Shown one piece after another: positions 51,883-64,000 of a stretch of 64,000 nucleotides of DNA. The notes below the pieces were generated by a model. The model worked only from the letters and a program-made list of their open reading frames with translations, was not told the DNA's origin and did no database searches. The translations under genes were made by a program, and so were the position numbers. Position 1 is the first letter of the stretch. Each line of letters starts with the position of its first letter. Where the stretch lies: the NCBI GenBank assembly GCA_013076295.1, contig RQOL01000389.1, positions 81,395 to 145,394 of the forward strand, read 5' to 3'. The stretch comes from Sanderia malayensis (taxonomy: Eukaryota; Cnidaria; Scyphozoa; Semaeostomeae; Pelagiidae).

Positions 51883-53658
51883 GGATTCATGTGTAAATTG
51901 TGGAATGAATGTTAATATCATGGAAAACAAGTAAAAAGGTGTATTTCAATCAGTCAATTTTTTATGTTTATAAGGTCAATTCATGTGTAAATTGTGGGAA
52001 TTAATGTTAATATCACGGAAAACAAGTAAAAATGGTGTAATTCAATCAGTCAGTTTTTCCTGTATTTACGTTAATTCATGTGTAAATTGTGGGAATGAAG
52101 GTTAATGTCACGGAAAAAAGTGAAAAGGGTGAATTTCAATCAGTCAGTTTTCCCTGTATTTACGTTAATTCATGTGTAAATTGTGGTAAAGAATGTTAAT
52201 ATCACGAGAAAAAGTAAAAAGGGTGTAATTCAATCAGTTTTAGCTGTATTAACGTGGATTCATGTGTAATTTGTGGGAATGAAAGTCAAAATCACGGAAA
52301 AAAGTAAAAAAGGTGTGTTTCAATTAGTCAGCTTTAAATGTTTATAAAGTCAATTCACGTGTAAAGTGTGGGAAAGAATGTTAAAATTACGGAAAACAAT
52401 TAAAAAAGGGGTAATTCAATCAGTCAGGATTAACTGTTTTAACGTGGATTCATGTGTAATTTGTGAGAATGAATGTTAAAATCACGGAAAAAAGTAAAAA
52501 GGGTGAATTTCAATCAGTCAATTTTACCTGTATTAACGTGGATTCATATGTAAATTGTGGGAATGAATGTTAATATCACGGAACAAAAGTAAAAAGGGTG
52601 TATTTCAATCGTCAATTTTAGCTGTATTACGGGGGATTTCTGCGTAAATTGTGGGAACGAATGTTAATATCACTTAAAACAAGTAAAAATGTTTTATTTC
52701 AATCAGTCAGTTTTCTCTGTATTAACGTGGATTCGTGTGTAAATTGTGGGAATGAATGTTAATATCACGGGAAACAGTAAAATGGTGAATTTCAATCAGT
52801 CAATTTTAGCTGTATTAACGTGGATTCGTGTGTAAAATGTGGGAATGAATGTAAATATCCCGGAAAACAAGTAAAAAAGGTGTATTTCAATTAGTCAGGA
52901 CTACCTGTATTTAGGTGATTCATGTGTAAATTGTGGGAATGAATGGTAATATAGCGGAAAACAAGTAAAAATGGTGTATTTGAATCAGCCAATGTCATCT
53001 GTATTTACGTCAATTCATGTGTAAATTGTTGGAAAGAATGTTAATATCACGGAACAAAAGTAAAAAGGGTGTATTTCAATCGTCAATTTTAGCTGTATTA
53101 CCAGGGATTTCTGCGTAAATTGCGGGAATGAATGTTAATATCAATTAAGACAAGTAAAAATGGTGTATTTCAATCAGTCGGTTTTCTCTGTATTAACGTG
53201 GATTCATGTGTAAATTGTGGGAATGAATGTGAATATCACGGAAAAGAAGTAAAAAAGTGTATTTTAATCAGTCGGTTTCAGCTGTATTAACGTGAGTTCA
53301 TGTGTAAATTGTGGGAATGAATGTCAATATCACTTAATACAAGTAAAAATGGTCTATTTTAATTAGTCAGGCTTAGCTCTATTAACGTTGATTCATGTGT
53401 AAATTGTGGGAAAGAATGTTAATATAACGGAAAACAAGTCAAAAATGGTGTATTTCAATCAGTCAGTTTTTTCTGTATTAACGTGGATTCATGTGTAAAT
53501 TGTGGGAATGAATGTTAATATCACGGAAAAGAAGTAAAAAAGTGTATTTCAATCAGTCGGTTTTAGCTGTATTAACGTGAGTTCATGTATAAATTGTGGG
53601 AATGAATGTTAATATCACGCAACAAAAGTAAAAAGGGTGTATTTGAATCAGTCAATTT

Positions 53659-53702
53659 TACCTGTATACACCTGTATACGTGTATACGTTACCTGTATAC
53701 GT
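53659..53702 (+). repeat. GTATAC micro-expansion inside a monomer, copy 2
   Basis: Same expansion as at 51,839, exactly 1,820 bp later, so the expansion predates amplification of this higher-order unit. Confidence 0.85.
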
Positions 53703-54860
53703 GGATTCATGTGTAAATTGTGGGAATGAATGTTAATATCATGGAAAACAAGTAAAAAGGTGTATTTCAATCAGTCAATTTTTTATGTTTATAAGGTCAA
53801 TTCATGTGTAAATTGTGGGAATTAATGTTAATATCACGGAAAACAAGTAAAATGGTGTAATTCAATCAGTCAGTTTTTCCTGTATTTACGTTAATTCATG
53901 TGTAAATTGTGGGAATGAAGGTTAATGTCACGGAAAAAAGTGAAAAGGGTGAATTTCAATCAGTCAGTTTTCCCTGTATTTACGTTAATTCATGTGTAAA
54001 TTGTGGTAAAGAATGTTAATATCACGAGAAAAAGTAAAAAGGGTGTAATTCAATCAGTTTTAGCTGTATTAACGTGGATTCATGTGTAATTTGTGGGAAT
54101 GAAAGTCAAAATCACGGAAAGAAGTAAAAAAGGTGTGTTTCAATTAGTCAGCTTTAAATGTTTATAAAGTCAATTCACGTGTAAAGTGTGGAAAAGAATG
54201 TTAAAATTACGGAAAACAATTAAAGAAGGGGTAATTCAATCAGTCAGGATTAACTGTTTTAACGTGGATTCATGTGTAATTTGTGAGAATGAATGTTAAA
54301 ATCACGGAAAAAAGTAAAAAGGGTGAATTTCAATCAGTCAATTTTACCTGTATTAACGTGGATTCATATGTAAATTGTGGGAATGAATGTAAATATCACG
54401 GAACAAAAGTAAAAAGGGTGTATTTCAATCGTCAATTTTAGCTGTATTACGGGGGATTTCTGCGTAAATTGTGGGAATGAATGTTAATATCACTTAAAAC
54501 GAGTAAAAATGTTCTATTTCAATCAGTCAGTTTTCTCTGTATTAACGTGGATTCGTGTGTAAATTGTGGGAATGAATGTTAATATCACGGGAAAAAGTAA
54601 AATGGTGAATTTCAATCAGTCAATTTTTGCTGTATTAACGTGGATTCATGTGTAAAATGTGGGAATGAATGTAAATATACCGGAAAACAAGTGAAAAAGG
54701 TTTATTTCAAATAGTCAGGACTACCTGTATCTAGGTGGATTCATGTGTAAATTGTGGGAATGAATGGTAATATAGCGGAATACAAGTAAAAATGGTGTAT
54801 TTGAATCAGCCAATGTCATCTGTATTTACGTCAATTCATGTGTAAATTGTGGGAAAGAAT

Positions 54861-57800
54861 GTTAATATAACGGAAAACAAGTCAAAAAGGTGTGTTTCAA
54901 TCAGTCACTTTTACATATATATAAAGTCAATTGATGTGTAAATTGTGGGATTAATGTTAATATCACGGAAAACAAGTAAAAATGGTGTATTTGAGTCATT
55001 CAGTTTCCCCTGTATTTACGTCAATTCATGTGCAAATTGTGGGAAAGAATGTTAATATCACGCAACAAAAGTAAAAAGGGTGTTTTTCAATCGTCAATTT
55101 TAGCTGTATTACAGGGGATTTCTGCGTAAATTGTGGGAAAGAATGTTAATATCACGGAAAACAAGTAAAAATGGTGTATTTCGATCAATCACTTTGACAT
55201 GTATATAAAGTCAATTGATGTGTAAATTGTGGGAATGAATGTAAATATAATGGAAAAAAGTAAAAGGGTGAATTTCAATCAGTCAATTTTAGCTGTATTA
55301 ACGTGGATTCCTATCTAAATTATGGAAATGAATGTTAATATCACAGAAAACAAGTAAAAGGAGTGTATTTCAATCAGTCAGTTTTCCCTGTATTTACGTT
55401 AATTTATGCGTAAATTGTGGGAATAAATGTTAATATCATGGAAAAAAGTGAAAAGGGTGAATTTCAATCAGTCAACTTTAGCTGTATTAACGTGGATTCA
55501 CATGTAAATTGTGGGAATGAATGTTAATATCACGGAAAATAAGTAAAAAAGGTGTATTTTAATCAGTCAGTTTTACATGTTGATAAAGTCAATTCATGTG
55601 TAAATTGTAGGAATTAATGTTAATATCACGGAAAACAAGTAAAAAAGTGTATTTCAATTAGTCAGGTTTAGCTCTATTAACGTAGATTCATGTGTAAATT
55701 GTGGGAATGAATGTTAATATCACGGAAAACAAGTAAAAGTGGTGTCAGTCAATGAGTCAGGATTAGCTGTCTTAACGTGGATTCATGTGTAAATTGTGGG
55801 AAATGAAAGTTAATATCAGGGAAAACATGTGAAAAAAGTGTATTTCAATTAGTCAGGTTTAGCTCTATTAACGTAGATTCATGTGTAAATTGCGGCAAAG
55901 AATGTTAATATAACGGAAAACATATAAAAAAGGTGTATTTCAATGAGTCAGTTTCCCCTGTATTTACGTCAATTCATGTGTAAATTGTGGGAATGAATGT
56001 TAATATCACGCAACAAAAGTAAAAAGGGTGTATTTCAATCGTCAATGTTAGCTGTATTACCGGGGATTTCTGCTTAAATTGTGGGAATGAATGTGAATAT
56101 CACTTAAAACAAGTAAAAATGGTGTATTTCAATCAGTCAGTTCTCTCTGTATTAACGTGGATTCATGTGTAAATTGTGGGAATGAATGTTAATATCACGG
56201 AAAAGAAGTAAAAAAGTGTTTTTCAATCAGTCAATTTTACCTGTATTAACGTGGATTCATGTGTAAATTGTGGGAATGAATGTTAATATCATGGAAAACA
56301 AGTAAAAAGGTGTATTTCAATCAGTCAATTTTACATGTTTATAAGGTCAAATCATGTGTAAATTGTGGGAATTAATGTTAATATCACGGAAAACAAGTAA
56401 AACTGGTGTAATTCAATCAGTCAGTTTTCCCTGTATTTACGTTAATTCATGTGTAAATTGTGGGAAAGAATGTTAATATCACGAGAAAAAGTAAAAAGGG
56501 TGAATTTCAATTAATCAGTTTTAGATGTATTAAGGTGGATTCATGTGTAAAATGTGGGAATGAATTTAAATATCCCGGAATACAAGTAAAAAACGTGTAT
56601 TTCAATCAGTCAGTTTTACCTTTTTATAAAGTCAATTCATGTGTAAATTGTGGGAATTAATGTTAAAATCACAGAAAACAAGTAAATAAAGTGTAATTCA
56701 GTCAGTCAGGACTAGCTGTATTAAGGTGGATTCATGCGTAAATTGTGGGAATGAATGTTAATATCACGGAAAAAAAGTAAAAAATTTGTAATTCAATCAG
56801 TCAGGATTAGCTGTATTAACGTGGATTCATGTGTAATTTGTGGGAATGAAAGTCAAAATCACGGAAAAATGCAAAAAAGGTGTGTTTCAATTAGTCAGCT
56901 TTAAATGTTTATAAAGTCAATTCACGTGTAAGGTGTGGGAAAGAATGTTAAAATTACGGAAAAAAATTAAAAAAAGGGGTAATTCAATCAGTCAGGATTA
57001 ACTGTTTTAACGTGGATTCATGTGTAATTTGTGAGAATGAAAGTTAATATCACGGAAAACAGGTAAAAAGAGTGTATTTCAATCAGTCAGTTTTTCCTGT
57101 ATTTACGTTAATTCATGTGTAAATTGTGGGAATGAAGGTTAATGTCACGGAAAAAAGTGAAAAGGATGAATTTCAATCAGTCAGTTTTCCCTGTATTTAC
57201 GTTAATTCATGTGTAAATTGTGGTAAAGAATGTTAATATCACCAGAAAAAGTAAAAAGGGTGTAATTCAATCAGTTTTAGCTGTATTAACGTGGATTCAT
57301 GTGTAATTTGTGGGAATGAAAGTCAAAATCACGGAAAAAAGTAAAAAAGGTGTGTTTCAATTAGTCAGCTTTAAATGTTTATAAAGTCAATTCACGTGTA
57401 AAGTGTGGGAAAGAATGTTAAAATTACGGAAAACAATTAAAAAAGGGGTAATTCAATCAGACAGGATTAACTGTTTTAACGTGGATTCATGTGTAATTTG
57501 TGAGAATGAATGTTAAAATCAGGGAAAAAAGTAAAAAGGGTGAAATTCAATCAGTCAATTTTACCTGTATTAACGTGGATTCATATGTAAATTGTGGGAA
57601 TGAATGTTAATATCACGGAAAACAAGTAAAAATGGCGCATTTCATTCAGTCAGTTTTCCCTGTATTTACGTTAATTCATGTGTAAATTGTGGGAATGAAT
57701 GTTAATATAACAGGAAAAAGTAAAAAGGGTGAATTTCAATCAGTGAATTTTAGCTGTATTAACGTGGATTCATGTGTAAAATGTGGGAATGAATGTAAAT

Positions 57801-60800
57801 ATCCCAGTAAACAAGTAAAAAAGGTGTATTTCAATCAGCCACTTTTACCTGTATATAAAGTCAATTCATGTGTAAATTGTGGGAATTAATGTTAAAATCA
57901 CGGAAAACAAGTAAAAAAAGTGTAATTCAATCAGTCAGGACTAGCTGTATTTAAGTGTATTTATGTGTAAATTGTCGGAATGAATGTGAATATAACGGAA
58001 AGCATGTAAAAATGGTGTTGTTCAATCAGTCCGTTTTACATGTATATAAAGTCAATTTATGTGTAAAGTGTGGGAATTAATGTTACTTGACGGAAAGCAA
58101 GTAAAAATGGTGTATTTCAATCAGTCAGTTTTTCCTGTATTTACCTTAATTCATGTGTAAATTGTGGGAATGAATGATAATTTCACGGGAAAAAGTAAAA
58201 AGGGTGAAATTCAATCAGTCAATTTTAGCTGTATTAACGTGAGTTCATGTGTAAATTGTGGGAATGAATGTCAATATCACTTAATACAAGTAAAAAAGGT
58301 CTATTTTAATTAGTCAGGCTTAGCTCTATTAACGTTGATTCATGTGTAAATTGTGGGAAAGAATGTTAATATAACGGAAAACAAGTCAAAAAGGTGTATT
58401 TCAATCAGTCTCTTTTACATATATATAAAGTCAATTGATGTGTAAATTGTGGGATTAATGTTAATATCACGGAAAACAAGTAAAAATGGTGTATTTGAAT
58501 CATTCAGTTTCCCCTGTATTTACGTCAATTCATGTGCAATTTGTGGGAAAGAATGTTAATATCACGCAACAAAAGTAAAAAGGGTGTTTTTCAATCGTCA
58601 ATTTTAGCTGTATTACAGGGATTTCTGCGTAAATTGTGGGAAAGAATGTTAATATCACGGAAAACAAGTAAAAATGGTGTATTTCGATCAATCACTTTGA
58701 CATGTATATAAAGTCAATTGATGTGTAAATTGTGGGAATGAATGTAAATATAACGGAAAAAAGTAAAAAGGGTGAATTTCAATCAGTCAATTTTAGCTGT
58801 ATTAACGTGGATTCCTATCTAAATTATGGGAATGAATATTAATATCACAGAAAACAAGTAAAAGGAGTGTATTTCAATCAGTCAGTTTTCCCTGTATTTA
58901 CGTTAATTTATGTGTAAATTGTGGGAATAAATGTTAATATCATGGAAAAAAGTGAAAAGGGCGAATTTCAATCAGTCAACTTTAGCTGTATTAACGTGGA
59001 TTCACATGTAAATTGTGGGAATGAATGTTAATATCACGGAAAATAAGTAAAAAAGGTGTATTTTAATCAGTCAGTTTTACATGTTTATAAAGTCAATTCA
59101 TGTGTAAATTGTAGGAATTAATGTAAATATCACGGAAAACAACTAAAAAAGTGTATTTCAATTAGTCAGGTTTAGCTCTATTAACGTAGATTCATGTGTA
59201 AATTGTGGGAATGAATGTTAATATCACGGAAAACAAGTAAAAGTGGTGTCAGTCAATGAGTCAGGATTAGCTGTCTTAACGTGGATTCATGTGTAAATTT
59301 TGGGAAATGAAAGTTAATATCAGGGAAAACAAGTGAAAAAAGTGTATTTCAATTAGTCAGGTTTAGCTCTATTAACGTAGATTCATGTGTAAATTGCGGC
59401 AAAGAATGTTAATATAACGGTAAACATATAAAAAAGGTGTATTTCAATGAGTCAGTTTCCCCTGTATTTACGTCAGTTCATGTGGAAATTGTGGGAATGA
59501 ATGTTAATATAACGCAACAAAAGTAAAGAGGGTGTATTTCAATCGTCAATGTTAGCTGTATTACCGGGGATTTCTGCGTAAATTGTGGGAATGAATGTGA
59601 ATATCACTTAAAACAAGTAAAAATGGTGTATTTCAATCAGTCAGTTCTCTCGGTATTAACGTGGATTCATGTGTAAATTGTGGGAATGAATGGTAATATC
59701 ACGGAAAAGAAGTAAAAAAGTGTTTTTCAATCAGTCAATTTTACCTGTATTAACGTGGATTCATGTGTAAATTGTGGGAATGAATGTTAATATCATGGAA
59801 AACAAGTAAAAAGGTGTATTTCAATCAGTCAATTTTACATGTTTATAAGGTCAAATCATGTGTAAATTGTGGGAATTAATGTTAATATGACGGAAAACAA
59901 GTAAAACTGGTGTAATTCAATCAGTCAGTTTTCCCTGTATTTACGTTAATTCATGTGTAAATTGTGGGAAAGAATGTTAATATCACGAGAAAAAGTAAAA
60001 AGGGTGAATTTCAATCAATCAGTTTTAGCTGTATTAAGGTGGATTCATGTGTAAAATGTGGGAATGAATTTAAATATCCCGGAATACAAGTAAAAAATGT
60101 GTATTTCAATCAGTCAGTTTTACCTTTTTATAAAGTCAATTCATGCGTAAATTGTGGGAATTAATGTTAAAATCACAGAAAACAAGTAAATAAAGTGTAA
60201 TTCAGTCAGTCAGGACTAGCTGTATGAAGGTGGATTCATGCGTAAATTGTGGGAATGAATGTTAATATCACGGAAAAAAAGTAAAAAAGGTGTAATTCAA
60301 TCAGTCAGGATTAGCTGTATTAACGTGGATTCATGTGTAATTTGTGGGAATGAAAGTCAAAATCATGGAAAAAAGCAAAAAAGGTGTGTTTCAATTAGTC
60401 AGCTTTAAATGTTTATAAAGTCAATTCACGTGTAAGGTGTGGGAAAGAATGTTAAAATTACGGAAAAAAATTAAAAAAGGGGTAATTCAATCAGTCAGGA
60501 TTAACTGTTTTAACGTGGATTCATGTGTAATTTGTGAGAATGAATGTTAATATCACGGAAAACAGGTAAAAAGAGTGTATTTCAATCAGTCAGTTTTTCC
60601 TGTATTTACGTTAATTCATGTGTAAATTGTGGGAATGAAGGTTAATGTCACGGAAAAAAGTGAAAAGGATGAATTTCAATCAGTCAGTTTTCCCTGTATT
60701 TACGTTAATTCATGTGTAAATTGTGGTAAAGAATGTTAATATCACGAGAAAAAGTAAAAAGGGTGTAATTCAATCAGTTTTAGCTGTATTAACGTGGATT

Positions 60801-63800
60801 TATGTTTAATTTGTGGGAATGAAAGTCAAAATCAAGGAAAAAAGTAAAAAAGGTGTGTTTCAATTAGTCAGCTTTAAATGTTTATAAAGTCAATTCACGT
60901 GTAAAGTGTGGGAAAGAATGTTAAAATTACGGAAAACAATTAAAAAAGGGGTAATTCAATCAGTCAGGATTAACTGTTTTAACTTGAGATCATGTGTAAT
61001 TTGTGAGAATGAATGTTAAAATCAGGGAAAACAAGTAAAAATGGTGCATTTCAATCAGTCAGTTTTCCCTGTATTTACGTTAATTCATGTGTAAATGTGG
61101 AATGAATGTTAATATAACAGGAAAAAGTAAAAAGGGTGAATTTCAATCAGTGAATTTTAGCTGTATTAACGCGGATTCATCTGTAAAATGTGGGAATGAA
61201 TGTAAATATCCCAGTAAACAAGTAAAAAAGGTGTATTTCAATCAGCCACTTTTACCTGTATATAAAGTCAATTCATGTGTAAATTGTGGGAATTATTGTT
61301 AAAATCACGGAAAACAAGTAAAAAAAGTGTAATTCAATCAGTCAGGACTAGCTGTATTTAAGTGTATTGATGTGTAAATTGTGGGAATGAATGTTAATAT
61401 AACGGAAAGCAAGTAAAAGGAGTGTATTTCAATCAGTCAGTTTTCCCTGTATTTACGTTAATTTATGTTTAAATTGTGGGAATAAATGTTAATATCATGG
61501 AAAAAAGTGAAAAGGGCGAATTTCAATCAGTCAACTTTAGCTGTATTAACGTGGATTCACATGTAAATTGTGGGAATGAATGTTAATATCACGGAAAATA
61601 AGTAAAAAAGGTGTATTTTAATCAGTCAGTTTTACATGTTTATAAAGTCAATTCATGTGTAAATTGTAGGAATTAATGTAAATATCACGGAAAACAACTA
61701 AAAAGTGTATTTCAATTAGTCAGGTTTAGCTCTATTAACGTAGATCATGTTGTAAATTGTGGGAATGAATGTTAATATCACGGAAAACAAGTAAAAGTGG
61801 TGTCAGTCATGAGTCAGGATTAGCTGTCTTAGCGTGGATTCATGTGTAAATTTTGGGAAATGAAAGTTAATATCAGGGAAAACAAGTGAAAAAAGTGTAT
61901 TTCAATTAGTCAGGTTTAGCTCTATTAACGTAGATTCATGTGTAAATTGCGGCAAAGAATGTTAATATAACGGTAAACATATAAAAAAGGTGTATTTCAA
62001 TGAGTCAGTTTCCCCTGTATTTACGTCAGTTCATGTGGAAATTGTGGAATGAATGTTAATATAACGCAACAAAAGTAAAGAGGGTGTATTTCAATCGTCA
62101 ATGTTAGCTGTATTACCGGGATTTCTGCGTAAATGTAGGAATGAATGTGAATATCACTTAAAACAAGTAAAAATGTGTATTTCAATCAGTCAGTTCTCTC
62201 TGTATTAACGTGGATTCATGTGTAAATTGTGGGAATGAATGGTAATATCACGGAAAAGAAGTAAAAAAGTGTTTTTCAATCAGTCAATTTTACCTGTATT
62301 AACGTGGATTCATGTGTAAATTGTGGAATGAATGTTAATATCATGGAAAACAAGTAAAAAGGTGTATTTCAATCAGTCAATTTTACATGTTTATAAGGTC
62401 AAATCATGTGTAAATTGTGGAATTAATGTTAATATCACGGAAAACAAGTAAAACTGGTGTAATTCAATCAGTCAGTTTTCCCTGTATTTACGTTAATTCA
62501 TGTGTAAAATTGTGGGAAAGAATGTTAATATCACGAGAAAAAGTAAAAAGGGTGAATTCAATCAATCAGTTTAGCTGTATTAAGGTGGATTCATGTGTAA
62601 AATGTGGGAATGAATTTAAATATCCGGAATACAAGTAAAAAATGTGTATTTCAATCAGTCAGTTTTACCTTTTTATAAAGTCAATTCATGCGTAAATTGT
62701 GGGAATTAATGTTAAAATCACAGAAAACAAGTAAATAAAGTGTAATTCAGTCAGTCAGGACTAGCTGTATGAAGGTGGATTCATGGCGTAAATTGTGGGA
62801 ATGAATGTTAATATCACGGAAAAAAAGTAAAAAAGGTGTAATTCAATCAGTCAGGATTAGCTGTATTAACGTGGATTCATGTGTAAATTGTGGGAATGAA
62901 AGTCAAAATCATGGAAAAAAGCAAAAAGGTGTGTTTCAATTAGTCAGCTTTAAATGTTTATAAAGTCAATTCACGTGTAAGGTGTGGGAAAGAATGTTAA
63001 AATTACGGAAAAAAATTAAAAAGGGGTAATTCAATCAGTCAGGATTAACTGTTTTTAACGTGGATTCATGTGTAATTTGTGAGAATGAATGTTAATATCA
63101 CGGAAAACAGGTAAAAAGAGTGTATTTCAATCAGTCAGTTTTTCCTGTATTTACGTTAATTCATGTGTAAATTGTGGGAATGAAGGTTAATGTCACGGAA
63201 AAAAGTGAAAAGGATGAATTTCAATCAGTCAGTTTTCCTTATTTACGTTAATTCATGTGTAAATTGTGGTAAAGAATGTTAATATCACGAGAAAAAGTAA
63301 AAAGGGTGTAATTCAATCAGTTTTAGCTGTATTAACGTGGATTTATGTTTAATTTGTGGGAATGAAAGTCAAAATCACGGAAAAAAGTAAAAAAGGTGTG
63401 TTTCAATTAGTCAGCTTTAAATGTTCTATACAGTCAATTCACGTGTAAAGTGTGGGAAAGAATGTTAAAATTACGGGAAAACAATTAAAAAAGGGTAATT
63501 CAATCATCAGGATTAACTGTTTTAACTTGAGATCATGTGTAATTTGTGAGAATGAATGTTAAAATCAGGGAAAACAAGTAAAAATGGTGCATTTCAATCA
63601 GTCAGTTTTCCCTGTATTTACGTTAATTCATGTGTAAATTGTGGGAATGAATGTTAATATAACAGGAAAAAGTAAAAAGGGTGAATTTCAATCAGTGAAT
63701 TTTAGCTGTATTAACGCGGATTCATCTGTAAAATGTGGGAATGAATGTAAATATCCCAGTAAACAAGGTAAAAAGGTGTATTTCAATCAGCCACTTTTAC

Positions 63801-64000
63801 CTGTATTATAAAGTCAATTCATGTGTAAATTGTGGGAATTAATGTTAAAATCACGGAAAACAAGTAAAAAAGTGTAATTCAATCAGTCAGGACTAGCTGT
63901 ATTTAAGTGTATTGATGTGTAAATTGTGGGAATGAATGTTTATATAACGGAAAGCAAGTAAAAATGGTGTTGTTCAATCAGTCCGTTTTACATGTATATA
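54861..64000 (+). repeat. ~3.5-kb higher-order repeat with a shortened copy
   Basis: Copy 1 spans about 54,861-58,330, copy 2 about 58,330-61,410, and copy 3 starts at 61,411 and is cut by the window end. GGTGTCAGTCAATGAGTCAG lies at 55,741 and 59,245 (offset 3,504), and its partner at 61,799 (offset 2,554). The 950-bp difference is ten monomers, missing where the GAAAGCAAG monomer joins directly to TAAAAGGAGTG at ~61,411. Copies 2 and 3 also lack one monomer near 61,025 and 63,568 (AAATCAGGGAAAACAAG) that copy 1 has near 57,520-57,620. No gene is present. Confidence 0.88.

Larger units (their letters stand above)
50100..54860 (+). repeat. 1,820-bp higher-order repeat, two full copies plus a partial
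   Basis: Copies start near 50,100, 51,920 and 53,741; the third runs about 1.1 kb. Three markers agree: CATGGAAAACAAGTAAAAAGG (start; last 20 bases at 50,101, 51,921 and 53,742), ATTGTGGTAAAGAATG (near 50,360, 52,180 and 54,000) and CCTGTATACACCTGTATACG (51,841 and 53,661). The period corresponds to 19 monomers plus a short expansion. Copies look nearly identical by eye, with a handful of single-base differences. Confidence 0.92.

Noticed and set aside
1..64000. CRISPR array
   Set aside because: Repeats are ~95 bp and contiguous, with no unique spacers; the DNA is eukaryotic and contains a LINE.
1..64000. CENP-B box in the satellite
   Set aside because: No monomer region fits the TTCG....A..CGGG pattern; the only CGG is in ATCACGGAAAA, which does not match.

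Overview
The window is eukaryotic and almost certainly metazoan. It holds no cellular gene that I can support. About 92% of it is one AT-rich tandem satellite with a monomer of roughly 95 bp (units I counted by hand were 94-96 bp). It runs head-to-tail on the + strand from base 1 to base 64,000, so both array ends lie outside the window. Dividing length by period gives about 620 monomers. A typical monomer contains ATTCATGTGTAAATTGTGGG, then AATGAATGTTAATATCACGG, then an A-rich AAGTAAAAA stretch and TTTCAATCAGTCAG. Many of its short open frames arise because a 94-bp and a 96-bp unit alternate. They start on GTG and I do not treat them as genes.

Layout. 1-36,185 is satellite rich in higher-order repeats (HORs): a 1.04-kb duplication at 5.4-7.0 kb, a 2.5-kb block repeated 8.51 kb away (6.1-8.7 and 14.6-17.2 kb), a 945-bp ten-mer pair (12.95-14.65 kb), a 2,657-bp HOR in three copies (16.5-23.2 kb) and a 2.93-kb pair (29.5-34.8 kb). 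A ten-monomer cassette of about 0.92 kb recurs six times within this part. 36,186-36,344 is a 159-bp non-satellite insertion with a 6-bp flanking repeat. 36,345-41,639 is more diverged satellite. 41,640-41,949 is satellite in inverted orientation. 41,950-46,627 is a non-LTR retrotransposon of the CR1/L2 type. 46,628-50,099 is again diverged satellite. 50,100-54,860 is a 1,820-bp HOR in two full copies and one partial copy, and 54,861-64,000 is a HOR of about 3.5 kb with a shortened copy.

The retrotransposon carries ORF1 (PHD-like finger, coiled coil, CCHC knuckles) and ORF2 (APE-type endonuclease, reverse transcriptase, CR1/L2-like C-terminal region). ORF1 is open. ORF2 has three frame breaks and a changed residue in an RT motif, so this copy looks dead unless the frame breaks are assembly errors. 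The element and the inverted satellite together interrupt a single satellite monomer, and the empty site can be read across the insertion. The inverted segment is the reverse complement of that target stretch and shares a private variant with a copy about 1.2 kb upstream.

I cannot name the species. A CR1/L2-type element with a PHD-finger ORF1 in an AT-rich satellite would fit many aquatic invertebrates or non-mammalian vertebrates. A pericentromeric, centromeric or subtelomeric location is plausible but is inference.
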